From: Sphingobacteriaceae bacterium
Lineage (GTDB): Bacteria; Bacteroidota; Bacteroidia; Sphingobacteriales; Sphingobacteriaceae
Assembly: GCA_021740025.1 (NCBI GenBank)
Contig: JAIPAN010000007.1
Span: 1 to 17,094 of the forward strand
DNA length: 17,094 bases
Reading direction: 5' to 3'
Positions 8,324 to 17,094 of this stretch are shown in pieces. Within the stretch, counting starts at the first letter, position 1; each line of letters starts with the position of its first letter. The position numbers and the translations under genes were made by a program. The notes under the pieces are model-generated. The model had not been told where the DNA came from. It searched no databases and saw nothing but the letters and a program-made list of their open reading frames with translations.

Positions 8324-9436
8324 ATGAACATCGGCTTTGAGGCTAAACGAGTGTTTCACAATACTACCGGACTAGGTAATTACAGCCGAGATTTGGTGCG
8401 TATACTACATCGCTATGCTCCTCAAAACCACTATTTTCTATATAACCCCAAAGCCTCTAAAAAAGTTCTTTTCGAAAATCTGGGAGCAGGGGTAGAAGAA
8501 AAAAGACCTTCGAGTGCTTTCTATTCTTTTTTTTCTAATCTATGGCGCCGTTTTGGCATCATCAACGATTTAAAACGGGATCATATTGAAGTATTTCATG
8601 GCCTGTCGGGCGAATTGCCTGTTGGACTCGATAAAGCAGGGATTAAAAGCGTAGTAACCATCCACGATGTATTGTTCTTACGGTACCCCGAGTTTTATTC
8701 GTTTATAGATCGGAACATTTATTACCGTAAGTTTAAACATGCGGCCGAGGCAGCGGATACGGTGATTGCCATTAGCGAACAAACTAAAAGAGATATTGTG
8801 CAGTATTTGGGCATTCCCGAAAATAAAATAACGGTAGTGTACCAAGGTTGTCACCAAGCCTTTAAAAAAACCTACTCGGCTACACAGAAAGAAGCCCTCA
8901 TTAAAAAATATAGGTTACCCAAGCAGTTCATTTTAAACGTTGGTACCATAGAGGCCCGCAAAAATATGCTGGTTGCGGTAAAAGCCCTAAAAAATATAGA
9001 CACCACGTTGGTACTAGTTGGACGCAAAACAGCTTATACGAAAGAAATTACAACGTTTATTGCCGAGAATACCTTAGAACAAAAAGTCATTTTCTTAGAA
9101 GGATTATCTTCCGAGGAACTAGCCATACTCTACCAATTGGCCGATTTGTTTATTTACCCGTCCTTGTTCGAGGGATTTGGCATTCCAATTATCGAAGCCT
9201 TGTTTTCCAATACCCCGGTCATTACGTCTATCGGAAGTTGTTTTCCCGAAGCAGGCGGGCCTAGCTCTTGCTACATCAACCCAACCAGTGCTGAAGAAAT
9301 TGCCGAAGCCATTCGCAAAATTTTGGGCGATAAAGCCCTTCAACAAAAAATGGGAGAAGATGGTCACGTTTATGCGCAAAAATTTACCGACGAAACCATT
9401 GCAAAAAATCTCATAAAAGTATACCAAGCACTCTAA
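8324..9436 (+). CDS. Glycosyltransferase, family 4 (GT-B fold)
   Basis: A 370-residue protein with the two Rossmann-like domains of GT-B enzymes. The N-terminal acceptor domain opens with MNIGFEAKRVFHNTTGLGNY, in which the GLGNY glycine loop is typical. The C-terminal donor domain starts near residue 200 (FILNVGTIEARKNM, with the Lys/Asn of the family), and has the EX7E motif as Glu283 and Glu291 in EGFGIPIIEA, where a nucleotide-sugar donor binds. No transmembrane segment is seen, so it is cytoplasmic or peripheral. Donor and acceptor sugars cannot be told; it may act on an exopolysaccharide, LPS or glycolipid. It lies nine bases after dapD and five before tsaC, so the three are probably co-transcribed although functionally unrelated. 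Confidence 0.88.
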   Translation: MNIGFEAKRVFHNTTGLGNYSRDLVRILHRYAPQNHYFLYNPKASKKVLFENLGAGVEEKRPSSAFYSFFSNLWRRFGIINDLKRDHIEVFHGLSGELPVGLDKAGIKSVVTIHDVLFLRYPEFYSFIDRNIYYRKFKHAAEAADTVIAISEQTKRDIVQYLGIPENKITVVYQGCHQAFKKTYSATQKEALIKKYRLPKQFILNVGTIEARKNMLVAVKALKNIDTTLVLVGRKTAYTKEITTFIAENTLEQKVIFLEGLSSEELAILYQLADLFIYPSLFEGFGIPIIEALFSNTPVITSIGSCFPEAGGPSSCYINPTSAEEIAEAIRKILGDKALQQKMGEDGHVYAQKFTDETIAKNLIKVYQAL

Positions 9437-9441
9437 TTGCT

Positions 9442-10005
9442 ATGAAAAACGAAGTAGAAAAAGCATTAGAAGTAGTAAAAGCTGGCGGCATTATCTTATA
9501 CCCTACCGATACCATTTGGGGCATTGGTTGCGATGCTACTAACGAAGATGCGGTACAAAAAGTAATGGCCTTAAAGGGGCGATCTGCCTCCAAAAGCCTC
9601 ATTGTATTAGTAGACAACGATACTAAATTGGCTAGCTATGTTCGCGAAATACCCGATGTAGCTTACGATTTAATAGAGTATGCCGAAAATCCCTTAACCA
9701 TTGTATACTCCAATGCAAAAAACCTAGCTCCAAGTGTAATTAACGAGGATGGCAGCGTAGGTATTCGCGTAGTAAAACATGCCTTCTGCCAACAACTTAT
9801 CCAACGCTTTCGCTTACCCATGGTGTCTACTTCGGCCAATATAAGCGGTGAGCCTGCTCCAAAAAATTTCAGCGAAGTAAGTCAAGAAATTATTGATGGA
9901 GTAGATTATGTGGTAAATTTGGAACAAGAAGCATCCGAAGAAAAAACACCTTCGACCATTATGAAACTAAGCCCCGATGGGCTCTTTACATTTATTAGAA
10001 GATAA
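9442..10005 (+). CDS. tsaC: L-threonylcarbamoyladenylate synthase (Sua5/YciO/YrdC family)
   Basis: Makes threonylcarbamoyl-AMP from threonine, bicarbonate and ATP, the first step of t6A formation at position 37 of ANN-decoding tRNAs; the TsaBDE complex, not encoded here, finishes the reaction. The 187-residue protein is the short form without the extra Sua5 C-terminal domain. YPTDTIWGIGCDA (20-32) is the substrate-binding signature, LKGRSASKSLIVLV carries the KxR...K residues, and STSANISGEP (about 129-138) is the conserved ATP-site loop. It is five bases behind the glycosyltransferase and 54 bases before cca. Paralogues such as YciO share the fold but lack the activity; the motifs here favour a true TsaC. 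Confidence 0.9.
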   Translation: MKNEVEKALEVVKAGGIILYPTDTIWGIGCDATNEDAVQKVMALKGRSASKSLIVLVDNDTKLASYVREIPDVAYDLIEYAENPLTIVYSNAKNLAPSVINEDGSVGIRVVKHAFCQQLIQRFRLPMVSTSANISGEPAPKNFSEVSQEIIDGVDYVVNLEQEASEEKTPSTIMKLSPDGLFTFIRR

Positions 10006-10009
10006 GGAC

Positions 10010-10017
10010 TACCTTTG
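10010..10017 (+). promoter_or_regulatory. Putative -7 promoter element TACCTTTG of cca
   Basis: TACCTTTG fits TAnnTTTG five bases after the tsaC stop, predicting a start near 10021 and a leader of about 39 bases before the cca ATG. The -33 region falls in the end of tsaC (TTTACATTTA). No terminator separates the genes, so readthrough from tsaC is also likely. Confidence 0.4.
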
Positions 10018-10059
10018 GCGTTCTTTAAAGAAATTGCTAGGGCATGCTCTTAAATTAAC

Positions 10060-11472
10060 ATGAAAAAACACCTCACACAGCCCATTTTTAAAGAATTAAG
10101 TACGTTAGCCAAAAAAACAGGCGTAGAAGCGTATGTAATTGGGGGCTATGTACGTGATATTTTTTTAGGCCGCCCTTCTAAAGACCTCGATATTTTAGTT
10201 ATAGGACAGGGCATTTCCTTCGCCGAAGAAGTAGGAAAACACCTGAAGTGCAAAGTATCGGTGTTTAAAAATTTTGGCACTGCTATGTTGCGCTACCACG
10301 ATTTAGAGATAGAATTTGTGGGTGCTCGTAAAGAATCCTATCGCTCGGATTCGAGAAAACCCATTGTAGAAAATGGCACGTTGGAAGACGACCAACTACG
10401 CAGAGATTTTACCATTAACGCTTTAGCTATTAGCCTCAATGAAGAAAGTTTCGGCGAATTATTGGATCCCTTTGGTGGCTTAGTAGATTTAGAGCACAAA
10501 TTGATTCGTACACCGCAAAATCCACTCGAAACCTTTTCCGATGACCCCTTGCGCATGATGCGGGCCATTCGCTTTGCAAGTCAGCTTAATTTTTCTATTG
10601 ATGAAGCTGCCCTTACGGCTATAAAAACTCTCGTAGAGCGTATGCGCATTGTATCGCAAGAGCGCATTACCGACGAGCTAAACAAAATCATTTTATCGCC
10701 TACCCCATCTATCGGCTTTAACTACCTATTTGATACTGGCTTATTGCAGTTAATATTTCCTCAAATGGCAGCTTTATATGGGGTAGAAACCATCAATGGA
10801 AAATCGCACAAAGACAATTTTTACCATACCCTACAGGTATTAGATAATATTACTGAACATACTGATGACCTTTGGTTGCGCTGGGCTGCCATTTTACACG
10901 ATATTGCCAAGCCCCCTACCAAACGTTTCGATCCCAAACACGGATGGACCTTTCATGGCCATGAAGATAAAGGTGCACGCATGGTGCCCAAATTATTTGC
11001 CCAACTAAAACTGCCGCAAAACGACAAAATGAAGTTGGTGCAAAAATTGGTGCAATTACACTTACGCCCTATTGTTTTGGCGCAAGAAAAAGTAACCGAT
11101 TCGGCTGTACGGCGTTTATTAGTAGATGCCGGCGCAGATATAGATGCCCTGATGTTGCTCTGCCATGCCGATGTAACCACAAAAAACGAATATAAACTCA
11201 AAAAATATCGTCAGAATTTTGAGCATGTGAAACTCAAATTGAAGGATGTAGAAGAACGGGATTCGCTTCGAAATTGGCAACCACCAGTAAGTGGTAGCGA
11301 CATAATGGACACCTTTAATTTAAAAGAAGGAAAAGAGGTAGGTACACTAAAAAATCAAATTAGGGAGGCTATTTTGGAAGGTGAAATACGAAATTCGAGA
11401 GAAGAAGCATTAATATATATGCGCAAAAAGGGTATGGAACTCGGTTTAAGTGTTGTAAAAAACCTAACATAG
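10060..11472 (+). CDS. cca: CCA tRNA nucleotidyltransferase with HD domain
   Basis: A class II polymerase-beta-like nucleotidyltransferase that adds or repairs the 3' CCA end of tRNAs. In its 470 residues the catalytic head has GGYVRD at 28-33, the metal-binding DLD at 42-44, the RRDFTINALA motif at 114-123 and DDPLRMMRAIRFA near 161-173. The tRNA-binding neck and body follow. A C-terminal HD phosphohydrolase domain has an HD pair at 280-281 in AAILHDIAK, with His251-region residues (KSHKDNFYHTLQVLD) upstream. Poly(A) polymerases share this head, but the HD fusion and length are those of bacterial Cca. The gene follows tsaC. It ends with TAG and is followed by the pRiA4b-like gene after 67 bases. 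Confidence 0.92.
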   Translation: MKKHLTQPIFKELSTLAKKTGVEAYVIGGYVRDIFLGRPSKDLDILVIGQGISFAEEVGKHLKCKVSVFKNFGTAMLRYHDLEIEFVGARKESYRSDSRKPIVENGTLEDDQLRRDFTINALAISLNEESFGELLDPFGGLVDLEHKLIRTPQNPLETFSDDPLRMMRAIRFASQLNFSIDEAALTAIKTLVERMRIVSQERITDELNKIILSPTPSIGFNYLFDTGLLQLIFPQMAALYGVETINGKSHKDNFYHTLQVLDNITEHTDDLWLRWAAILHDIAKPPTKRFDPKHGWTFHGHEDKGARMVPKLFAQLKLPQNDKMKLVQKLVQLHLRPIVLAQEKVTDSAVRRLLVDAGADIDALMLLCHADVTTKNEYKLKKYRQNFEHVKLKLKDVEERDSLRNWQPPVSGSDIMDTFNLKEGKEVGTLKNQIREAILEGEIRNSREEALIYMRKKGMELGLSVVKNLT

Positions 11473-11510
11473 GCAGACATAAAATTTTCCTTAATTCGCT
11501 ACGTTATTAT

Positions 11511-11518
11511 TAATTTTG
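11511..11518 (+). promoter_or_regulatory. Putative -7 promoter element TAATTTTG of the pRiA4b-like gene and miaA
   Basis: TAATTTTG fits TAnnTTTG 21 bases before the ATG at 11540, predicting a start near 11522. It lies in AT-rich sequence where chance matches are more likely, and no -33 TTTG is evident. Confidence 0.4.
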
Positions 11519-11539
11519 AGTAAGCAATACGAATAACTA

Positions 11540-12193
11540 ATGGCTATATACAGGTTTAAAATTTCTTTTGAAGATTACGATGAGGTTGAACGAGAAATCG
11601 ATATCAAATCAACTCAAACTTTTGAAGACTTGCATCGTGCACTACACCGTAGTACGGGCTACCCTGTAGCGGCTTCTTCTTCTTTTTATGTAAGTAACGA
11701 CTTTTGGTACAAGGGGCAAGAAATTACCTTTTTACCTTCAGAAAAAAAGATAGAGCAAGGTGTATCCTTAATGGATAAATCTAAACTGAGCAGCTTTATA
11801 GACGATCCGCATCAGAAATTTTATTATACCTACAATTTCGAACGTCCCTTTGATTTTCATGTGCAGTTGATAAAAATTATACTCGATGAAGAAAACGGGA
11901 AAGAATATCCCAATACTTTTCGAAGCGTAGGCGAAGCCCCTAAAATTCCGGGGTCAGTTATAGTTCCTGGGACTAGCGCCATCGCTTCCACCAAACGGAT
12001 TGATTTTTTAGATGAATTGGAATTTGACCCGAGCCACTTAGAAGATGTGGATGAATTAGACTTAAACTTAGATACCGACATTTCAACAGCCGGAGGTGCT
12101 AGCATGGAACAAGAAGAAACTGAGGCAGAAGAAGAAAATGAGTTTATGGATGATTTTTCTGACAACGAAAACTACGATAACGACGAGTATTAA
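11540..12193 (+). CDS. Plasmid pRiA4b ORF-3-like protein with acidic tail
   Basis: A 217-residue protein whose N-terminal part (about 1-130) has the feel of the pRiA4b ORF-3-like domain: MAIYRFKISFEDYDEVEREI opening a beta-strand, then TFEDLHRALHRSTGY as a helix, and a later YTYNFERPFDFHVQL segment resembling the family's D-W/F-H pattern. The related database name 'IS1096 element passenger TnpR' reflects one distant member; no transposon ends are present here. Residues 156-217 form a strongly acidic low-complexity tail, with 26 Asp/Glu in 62 residues and no Lys or Arg, probably disordered. The function is not known. It ends two bases before miaA, so the two are almost certainly co-transcribed and translationally coupled. 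Confidence 0.8.
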   Translation: MAIYRFKISFEDYDEVEREIDIKSTQTFEDLHRALHRSTGYPVAASSSFYVSNDFWYKGQEITFLPSEKKIEQGVSLMDKSKLSSFIDDPHQKFYYTYNFERPFDFHVQLIKIILDEENGKEYPNTFRSVGEAPKIPGSVIVPGTSAIASTKRIDFLDELEFDPSHLEDVDELDLNLDTDISTAGGASMEQEETEAEEENEFMDDFSDNENYDNDEY

Positions 12194-12195
12194 TC

Positions 12196-13104
12196 TTGAA
12201 AAAGCCCCTATTGGTATGTATTGTTGGGCCAACTGCTGTTGGGAAAACCAATGTTGCCATTACGCTTGCTCAACAATTTAGTACCGAGATTGTTTCGGCC
12301 GATAGCCGCCAATTTTTTAAGGAAATGAGCATTGGCACGGCCAAGCCAACGCCCGCAGAATTAGCCGCTGATCCCCACCACTTCATTAATTCGCATAGCA
12401 TTACCGAGGCTTTTTCGGTTGGCGATTTTGAAAAATCAGGGCTACATCTTTTAGAGAAATTATTTAAAAAACATTCCATCGTATTTTTAGTGGGTGGCTC
12501 TGGGCTTTATGTGCAAGCAATTACACAAGGGTTTGACAACTTACCCAAAGCACCACCCGAACTTAGAGCACAACTAAACGAACAACTAGCCAAAGAAGGT
12601 ATTGAAGTTTTGCAAAAGCGTTTAGAAGCACTAGACCCGACATATTATGCTGAAGTAGACATCTGTAACCCCCAACGGATAATACGAGCGCTAGAGGTCT
12701 GTATGAGCACCGGGCAGCCTTTCTCCACTTACAGAACGCATGCAGCAAACGAACGTCCATTTGAGGTGCTAACCATTGGTTTAAACACCGAACGTTCTCA
12801 ATTATATGACCGGATTAATAAACGGGTGGATGCAATGATGGAACAAGGCCTGCTAGCCGAGGTGGAAAAACTACTACCCCACCGCGAACTAAACGCCTTA
12901 CAAACAGTGGGCTACCAAGAACTTTTTAATTATTTTGATGGCAAAAAATCACTAGAAAAAGCTGTGGAAGAAATTAAGCAAAACACCCGACACTTTGCCA
13001 AAAGGCAACTTACCTGGTTCAGAAAGAATACCGAAACCCACTGGCTTGAACCGCAACAATTGGCAGAAATGACTTCATTAATCAATAAAATGCTGAAGGC
13101 TTAA
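12196..13104 (+). CDS. miaA: tRNA dimethylallyltransferase
   Basis: Transfers dimethylallyl from DMAPP to N6 of A37 in tRNAs reading UNN codons, the first step to ms2i6A. The 302-residue length is typical. The P-loop GPTAVGKT is at 11-18, the catalytic-base motif SADSRQ at 34-39, then IGTAKP at 46-51, GGSGLYVQAI at 100-109, QTVGYQE near 236-242 and KRQLTWFRK near 269-277. The start is TTG at 12196: a TAA at 12178-12180 closes the frame upstream, no ATG or GTG lies between it and the P-loop, and TTG gives MKKPLLVCIVG. The two-base gap to the preceding stop fits translational coupling. The stop overlaps the stop of convergent DUF3467 by four bases. Confidence 0.95.
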   Translation: MKKPLLVCIVGPTAVGKTNVAITLAQQFSTEIVSADSRQFFKEMSIGTAKPTPAELAADPHHFINSHSITEAFSVGDFEKSGLHLLEKLFKKHSIVFLVGGSGLYVQAITQGFDNLPKAPPELRAQLNEQLAKEGIEVLQKRLEALDPTYYAEVDICNPQRIIRALEVCMSTGQPFSTYRTHAANERPFEVLTIGLNTERSQLYDRINKRVDAMMEQGLLAEVEKLLPHRELNALQTVGYQELFNYFDGKKSLEKAVEEIKQNTRHFAKRQLTWFRKNTETHWLEPQQLAEMTSLINKMLKA

Positions 13105-13412
13105 GCTTGTGCCGTTGGACCGCCAAAATTCATGGGGAATGATGGTGGCTCCTCATTTATTTTTATACGACCATTTACCGCTTCAAATTTTTCTACATTA
13201 TCTGCCAAGGCACTTAAAAAGCGTTTTGCGTGCTCGGGTGTCAATACAATTCTCGACTTTACTTTAGCCTTGGGTATGCCTGGCATAACCCGAATAAAAT
13301 CTAATACAAACTCGGTATTAGAATGGGTTATAATAGCCAAATTAGAATACACACCTTCGGCGATATCTTCTGTTAACTCAATATTTAATTGGTGTTCGTT
13401 TTGTTCTTCCAT
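13101..13412 (-). CDS. DUF3467 family protein
   Basis: A 103-residue protein of unknown function matching DUF3467 as I know it: an acidic N-terminus (NIELTEDIAEGVYSNLAIITHS), the core TEFVLDFIRVMPGIPKAKV, SRIVLTPEHAKRFLSALADN, and an ending with PMNFGGP. It has no signal peptide or membrane segment, so it is cytoplasmic. Genes of this family commonly sit directly behind rpoC in Bacteroidota, as here, which suggests a link to transcription, but no function can be given. There is no TAnnTTTG octamer in the 37 bases between the rpoC terminator and the ATG, so expression may depend on readthrough of that terminator. Its stop overlaps the miaA stop by four bases. Confidence 0.85.
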   Translation of the reverse strand: MEEQNEHQLNIELTEDIAEGVYSNLAIITHSNTEFVLDFIRVMPGIPKAKVKSRIVLTPEHAKRFLSALADNVEKFEAVNGRIKINEEPPSFPMNFGGPTAQA

Positions 13413-13449
13413 GCCTTAAAAATAAAAAATTAAAATAGAATCCATAAAA

Positions 13450-13477
13450 AAAGCCTCCCCGAAAACGAGGAGGCTTT
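13450..13477 (-). terminator. Terminator behind rpoC
   Basis: On the minus strand AAAGCCTCCTCG pairs with CGGGGAGGCTTT around a TTTT loop, 12 bp with one G-U pair, followed by an unbroken T-tract. It starts 16 bases after the rpoC stop and precedes DUF3467. The same hairpin forms on the plus strand but with only three Ts, so it would be weak in the miaA direction. Confidence 0.88.
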
Positions 13478-13493
13478 AATATTGTGAAGATGA

Positions 13494-16400
13494 TTAAACT
13501 TCTTCGGTAACTTCTTCTTGTTTAGAAGCTAACAATTTGTCGTATTCTTCTTGAGAACCTACAATAATGCGCTCGTAGTCACGTAAGCCGGTACCTGAAG
13601 GAATCAAGTGACCTACAATTACGTTTTCTTTTAAGCCCAATAAACGGTCTACTTTTCCGCTGATAGCTGCCTCGTTTAATACTTTGGTAGTTTCTTGGAA
13701 AGATGCTGCCGAGAAGAATGATTTAGTACCTAATGAAGCACGAGTAATACCTTGTAGGATAGAGCTAGAGGTAGCCGGAATTGCTTCGCGAACCTCTACC
13801 AACTTAGCATCTTGACGTTTTAAGATAGAATTTTCTTCTCTTAATTTACGTAAAGTTACAATCTGACCAGGTTTTAGATTTTGTGAATCACCGGCTTCGG
13901 TTACTACACGTTTATCTAACATGCTGTCGTTTTCTTCCATAAAGTCCCAACGATCTACCGCTTCGTTTTCTAAGAAACGAGTATCTCCTGGATCCTCGAT
14001 CCACACTTTTTGCATCATTTGGTGAACAATGGTTTCAAAGTGTTTATCGTTGATTTTTACACCTTGTAAACGGTAAACCTCTTGAATACCATTTACTAAG
14101 TATTCTTGAACCGCTGCAGGGCCTTTAATGGCTAAAATATCGGCAGGAGAAATAGAACCATCAGACAATGGCATACCTGCTTTTACAAAGTCGTTATCTT
14201 GTACTAAGATGTGTTTAGACAATGGAACCAAGTATTTTTTCAATTGACCATCTTTCGATTCGATAGACATTTCTCGGTTACCACGTTTTACACCACCTAA
14301 GGTTACCACACCATCAATTTCGGTTACTACAGCCGGGTTAGATGGGTTACGTGCTTCGAATAATTCTGTTACACGTGGTAAACCACCGGTAATATCTCGG
14401 GTTTTTCCGGTTGAACGTGGAATTTTCACCAAAATTTGACCAGTTTTTACTTCTTCGCCTTCATCAATTGCAATGTGGGCACCTACCGGGATGTTGTATC
14501 CTTTTAATAGGTTTCCTTTTTTATCGGTTACTTGAATAGACGGGTTTTTCGTTTTATCACGAGTATCAATAATCACTTTCTCACGGTGACCGGTTTGCTC
14601 ATCCGATTCTTCACGGAAGGTAATACCTTCGATAATAGCGTCGAATGCAATTTTACCGGCAAATTCTGAAATGATTACCGCATTGTATGGATCCCATGAA
14701 CAAATACGATCACCTTTTTTCAATTTAGCACCTTCTTTTACAAATAAATGTGCACCATATGGAATGTTGTTACTTACAATAACTTTATTGGTACCTGGTT
14801 CTACAATACGGAATTCGCCTGAACGACCCAATACTACTTCTACCTTACCTTCTTCGGTATCTAAGCTTACGGTTCTGATGTTTTCGAACTCAATAACACC
14901 TTCAAACTTGGCATTAATTTGAGATTCGGCCGCAATGTTAGAAGCCGTACCACCCACGTGGAAAGTACGTAAGGTTAACTGTGTACCCGGCTCACCAATA
15001 GACTGTGCAGCAATTACGCCCACAGCTTCTCCCATTTGTACACGTTTACCGGTTGAAAGGTTACGTCCGTAACAAAGAGCACATACACCACGTTTGCTTT
15101 CGCAAGTTAATACCGAGCGAATTTCGATACCTTCTAATGGTGAATTTTCTATGTTTTGAGCAATTTCCTCGGTGATATCCTGACCAGCAGAAACTAGTAA
15201 TTCACCGGTTAATGGATTGCTCACATCGTGTAATGAGGTACGACCTAAAATACGATCATATAATGGCTCTACAATATCCTCGTTATCTTTCAACGCTGTA
15301 GTGTACATACCTCTTAAGGTTCCGCAATCTACATCGCCAACAATCATATCTTGGGCAACATCGTGTAAACGACGAGTTAAGTAACCCGCATCCGCCGTTT
15401 TTAATGCCGTATCGGCCAAACCTTTACGGGCACCGTGGGTAGAGATAAAGTACTCTAATACCGATAAACCTTCTTTAAAGTTTGATAAAATTGGGTTTTC
15501 GATAATCTCACCACCTGAACCTGATTTTTGAGGTTTTGCCATCAAACCACGCATACCGCAAAGCTGACGAATCTGCTCTTTTGAACCACGTGCTCCAGAA
15601 TCTAACATCATGTAAACTGAGTTAAATCCTTGGTTGTCGTTAGACAAAACATCCATCACGTTTGCCGTTAAACGGTTATTTATACGTGTCCAGATATCGA
15701 TAATTTGGTTGTAACGTTCGTTATTGGTAATGAATCCCATGTTGTAGTTATTCATTACTTCTTCTACTTCTTTCGTAGCCTTATCAATAAGTTGTACTTT
15801 TTCGGCAGGGATGTTAATGTCTTGCAAGTTGAACGATAATCCACCTTGGAAGGCCATTTTGAACCCTAATTCTTTGATATCATCTAAGAATTGTGCTGCA
15901 CGAGCCATACCGGTATTTTTAACTACTTCACCAATAATATCACGCAGTGATTTTTTAGTTAATAGCTCATTGATGTAGCCTACTTCTGCCGGCACCATTT
16001 GGTTAAATAGTACACGACCAACCGTAGTTTCAATTAATTTATTTACAATCGTTCCGTCTGCTTCTTTTACATTAGCTTTCACCTTAATAAATGCATGCAG
16101 ATCTAATTGTTTCTCGTTGTATGCAATAATTACCTCTTCGGCTGAGTAGAATGATAAGCCTTGGCCTTTCACTACACGGGTTTCGTCTGTTTTACGACCT
16201 TTAGTAGTATAGTATAAGCCCAACACCATATCCTGTGAAGGAACGGTAATTGGCGTACCATTTGCCGGATTTAAGATATTGTGCGAAGCCAACATCAACA
16301 TTTGGGCTTCCAAAATTGCGGCATTACCCAAAGGTAAATGCACAGCCATCTGGTCACCATCAAAATCGGCGTTGAAAGCCGTACACACCAATGGGTGCAA

Positions 16401-17094
16401 TTGAATGGCTTTTCCTTCTACCAATTTAGGTTGAAACGCTTGAATACCTAGTCTGTGTAATGTTGGAGCACGGTTTAACAATACCGGGTGACCTTTTAAT
16501 ACGTTTTCTAGAATATCCCAGACAATTGGATCTTTACGATCAACAATCTTTTTAGCTGATTTTACGGTTTTAACCACACCTCTTTCAATCATCTTGCGAA
16601 TAACGAATGGTTTGTAAAGCTCAGCAGCCATATCTTTTGGTAAACCGCACTCATGCAATTTCAAGTTCGGGCCTACAACAATTACCGAACGTGCAGAATA
16701 ATCGACACGTTTACCTAATAAGTTTTGACGGAAACGACCTTGTTTACCTTTTAAGATATCGGAAAGTGATTTTAACGCACGGTTACCTTCGGTTTTAACG
16801 GCGTTTACTTTACGTGAATTATCAAATAAAGAGTCAACCGCCTCTTGTAACATACGTTTTTCGTTACGTAAAATTACTTCTGGCGCTTTAATCTCAATCA
16901 ATCGTTTTAAACGGTTATTACGGATAATAACACGACGGTATAAATCATTTAAATCTGATGTTGCAAAACGACCACCTTCTAAAGGTACTAATGGGCGTAA
17001 TTCTGGTGGAATTACCGGAACGATTTTTACAATCATCCACTCCGGACGGTTTACAATATGCTCATTGGCACTACGGAACGACTCAACCACGTGT
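13494..17094 (-). CDS. rpoC: DNA-directed RNA polymerase subunit beta', 5' end outside window
   Basis: The 3' part of rpoC; about 1,200 residues are present and the N-terminus (about 220-230 residues, including the first zinc site) lies beyond the right edge. The frame is open through the edge, so the GTG at 17088-17090 is not a start. Counting from that codon, [16 protein letters not shown] is at 127-142, [13 protein letters not shown] at 208-220, and the catalytic magnesium loop NADFDGD at 240-246 with Asp242, 244 and 246. The bridge helix [18 protein letters not shown] is near 553-570, the second zinc site is Cys589, 663, 670 and 673, and the trigger-loop segment [18 protein letters not shown] is at 697-714. 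The C-terminal sequence ends in a short acidic stretch EEVTEEV. All key residues are intact. Confidence 0.98.
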   Translation of the reverse strand, partial: HVVESFRSANEHIVNRPEWMIVKIVPVIPPELRPLVPLEGGRFATSDLNDLYRRVIIRNNRLKRLIEIKAPEVILRNEKRMLQEAVDSLFDNSRKVNAVKTEGNRALKSLSDILKGKQGRFRQNLLGKRVDYSARSVIVVGPNLKLHECGLPKDMAAELYKPFVIRKMIERGVVKTVKSAKKIVDRKDPIVWDILENVLKGHPVLLNRAPTLHRLGIQAFQPKLVEGKAIQLHPLVCTAFNADFDGDQMAVHLPLGNAAILEAQMLMLASHNILNPANGTPITVPSQDMVLGLYYTTKGRKTDETRVVKGQGLSFYSAEEVIIAYNEKQLDLHAFIKVKANVKEADGTIVNKLIETTVGRVLFNQMVPAEVGYINELLTKKSLRDIIGEVVKNTGMARAAQFLDDIKELGFKMAFQGGLSFNLQDINIPAEKVQLIDKATKEVEEVMNNYNMGFITNNERYNQIIDIWTRINNRLTANVMDVLSNDNQGFNSVYMMLDSGARGSKEQIRQLCGMRGLMAKPQKSGSGGEIIENPILSNFKEGLSVLEYFISTHGARKGLADTALKTADAGYLTRRLHDVAQDMIVGDVDCGTLRGMYTTALKDNEDIVEPLYDRILGRTSLHDVSNPLTGELLVSAGQDITEEIAQNIENSPLEGIEIRSVLTCESKRGVCALCYGRNLSTGKRVQMGEAVGVIAAQSIGEPGTQLTLRTFHVGGTASNIAAESQINAKFEGVIEFENIRTVSLDTEEGKVEVVLGRSGEFRIVEPGTNKVIVSNNIPYGAHLFVKEGAKLKKGDRICSWDPYNAVIISEFAGKIAFDAIIEGITFREESDEQTGHREKVIIDTRDKTKNPSIQVTDKKGNLLKGYNIPVGAHIAIDEGEEVKTGQILVKIPRSTGKTRDITGGLPRVTELFEARNPSNPAVVTEIDGVVTLGGVKRGNREMSIESKDGQLKKYLVPLSKHILVQDNDFVKAGMPLSDGSISPADILAIKGPAAVQEYLVNGIQEVYRLQGVKINDKHFETIVHQMMQKVWIEDPGDTRFLENEAVDRWDFMEENDSMLDKRVVTEAGDSQNLKPGQIVTLRKLREENSILKRQDAKLVEVREAIPATSSSILQGITRASLGTKSFFSAASFQETTKVLNEAAISGKVDRLLGLKENVIVGHLIPSGTGLRDYERIIVGSQEEYDKLLASKQEEVTEEV

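Noticed and set aside
11540..12193. Transposon remnant, suggested by the family name IS1096 passenger TnpR
   Set aside because: No terminal inverted repeats, target duplications or transposase are present, and the gene is coupled to miaA as a normal chromosomal gene.
12096..12281. Short open frame overlapping the pRiA4b-like gene and miaA
   Set aside because: It lies in a different frame across two well-supported genes, and its Lys-rich start is the acidic Glu/Asp codon tract read out of frame.
13099..13106. GCTTAAGC palindrome at the miaA/DUF3467 junction as a terminator
   Set aside because: It is an 8-base palindrome without loop or T-tract and follows from the two overlapping stop codons.

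Overview
The window looks like an ordinary chromosomal stretch of a Bacteroidota bacterium of moderate-to-low GC. The evidence is the character of the proteins (a GyrB of about 650 residues, a DUF3467 gene directly behind rpoC, an OmpH-type lipoprotein, a pRiA4b ORF-3-like protein in front of miaA), the lack of Shine-Dalgarno sequences before most genes, and repeated TAnnTTTG octamers (the Bacteroidota -7 promoter element) upstream of genes. I cannot fix the order or genus. No rRNA, tRNA, CRISPR array, insertion sequence or prophage is visible, and no gap between genes exceeds 170 bases.

Layout. 1-2414 (minus): a secreted polysaccharide deacetylase followed by guaA; guaA carries an in-frame TAG and its 3' end lies outside the window. 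2555-4217 (plus): malate dehydrogenase (mdh), a strong terminator, and a DoxX-like membrane protein. 4251-6206 (minus): gyrB. 6374-6949 (plus): an OmpH/Skp-like lipoprotein, divergent from gyrB across a 167-base region holding a consensus DnaA box and a 12-bp inverted repeat. 7040-7438 (minus): an Hsp15-type S4 RNA-binding protein. 7496-13104 (plus): a co-directional row of dapD, a GT4 glycosyltransferase, tsaC, cca, a pRiA4b ORF-3-like acidic protein and miaA. 13101-17094 (minus): DUF3467 and the 3' part of rpoC, separated by a terminator hairpin.

The genes are mainly housekeeping: GMP synthesis, the TCA cycle, DNA supercoiling, lysine and peptidoglycan precursor synthesis, transcription and tRNA maturation. 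Three plus-strand genes act on tRNA: TsaC (t6A37), Cca (3' CCA end) and MiaA (i6A37). The acidic pRiA4b-like protein sits between the last two.

I found no convincing new multi-gene system. The points most worth checking are the premature amber codon in guaA, two genes whose promoter octamer lies exactly three bases before the ATG (predicted leaderless mRNAs), the structured gyrB/ompH-like intergenic region, and the overlapping stop codons of miaA and DUF3467 with no terminator between them.
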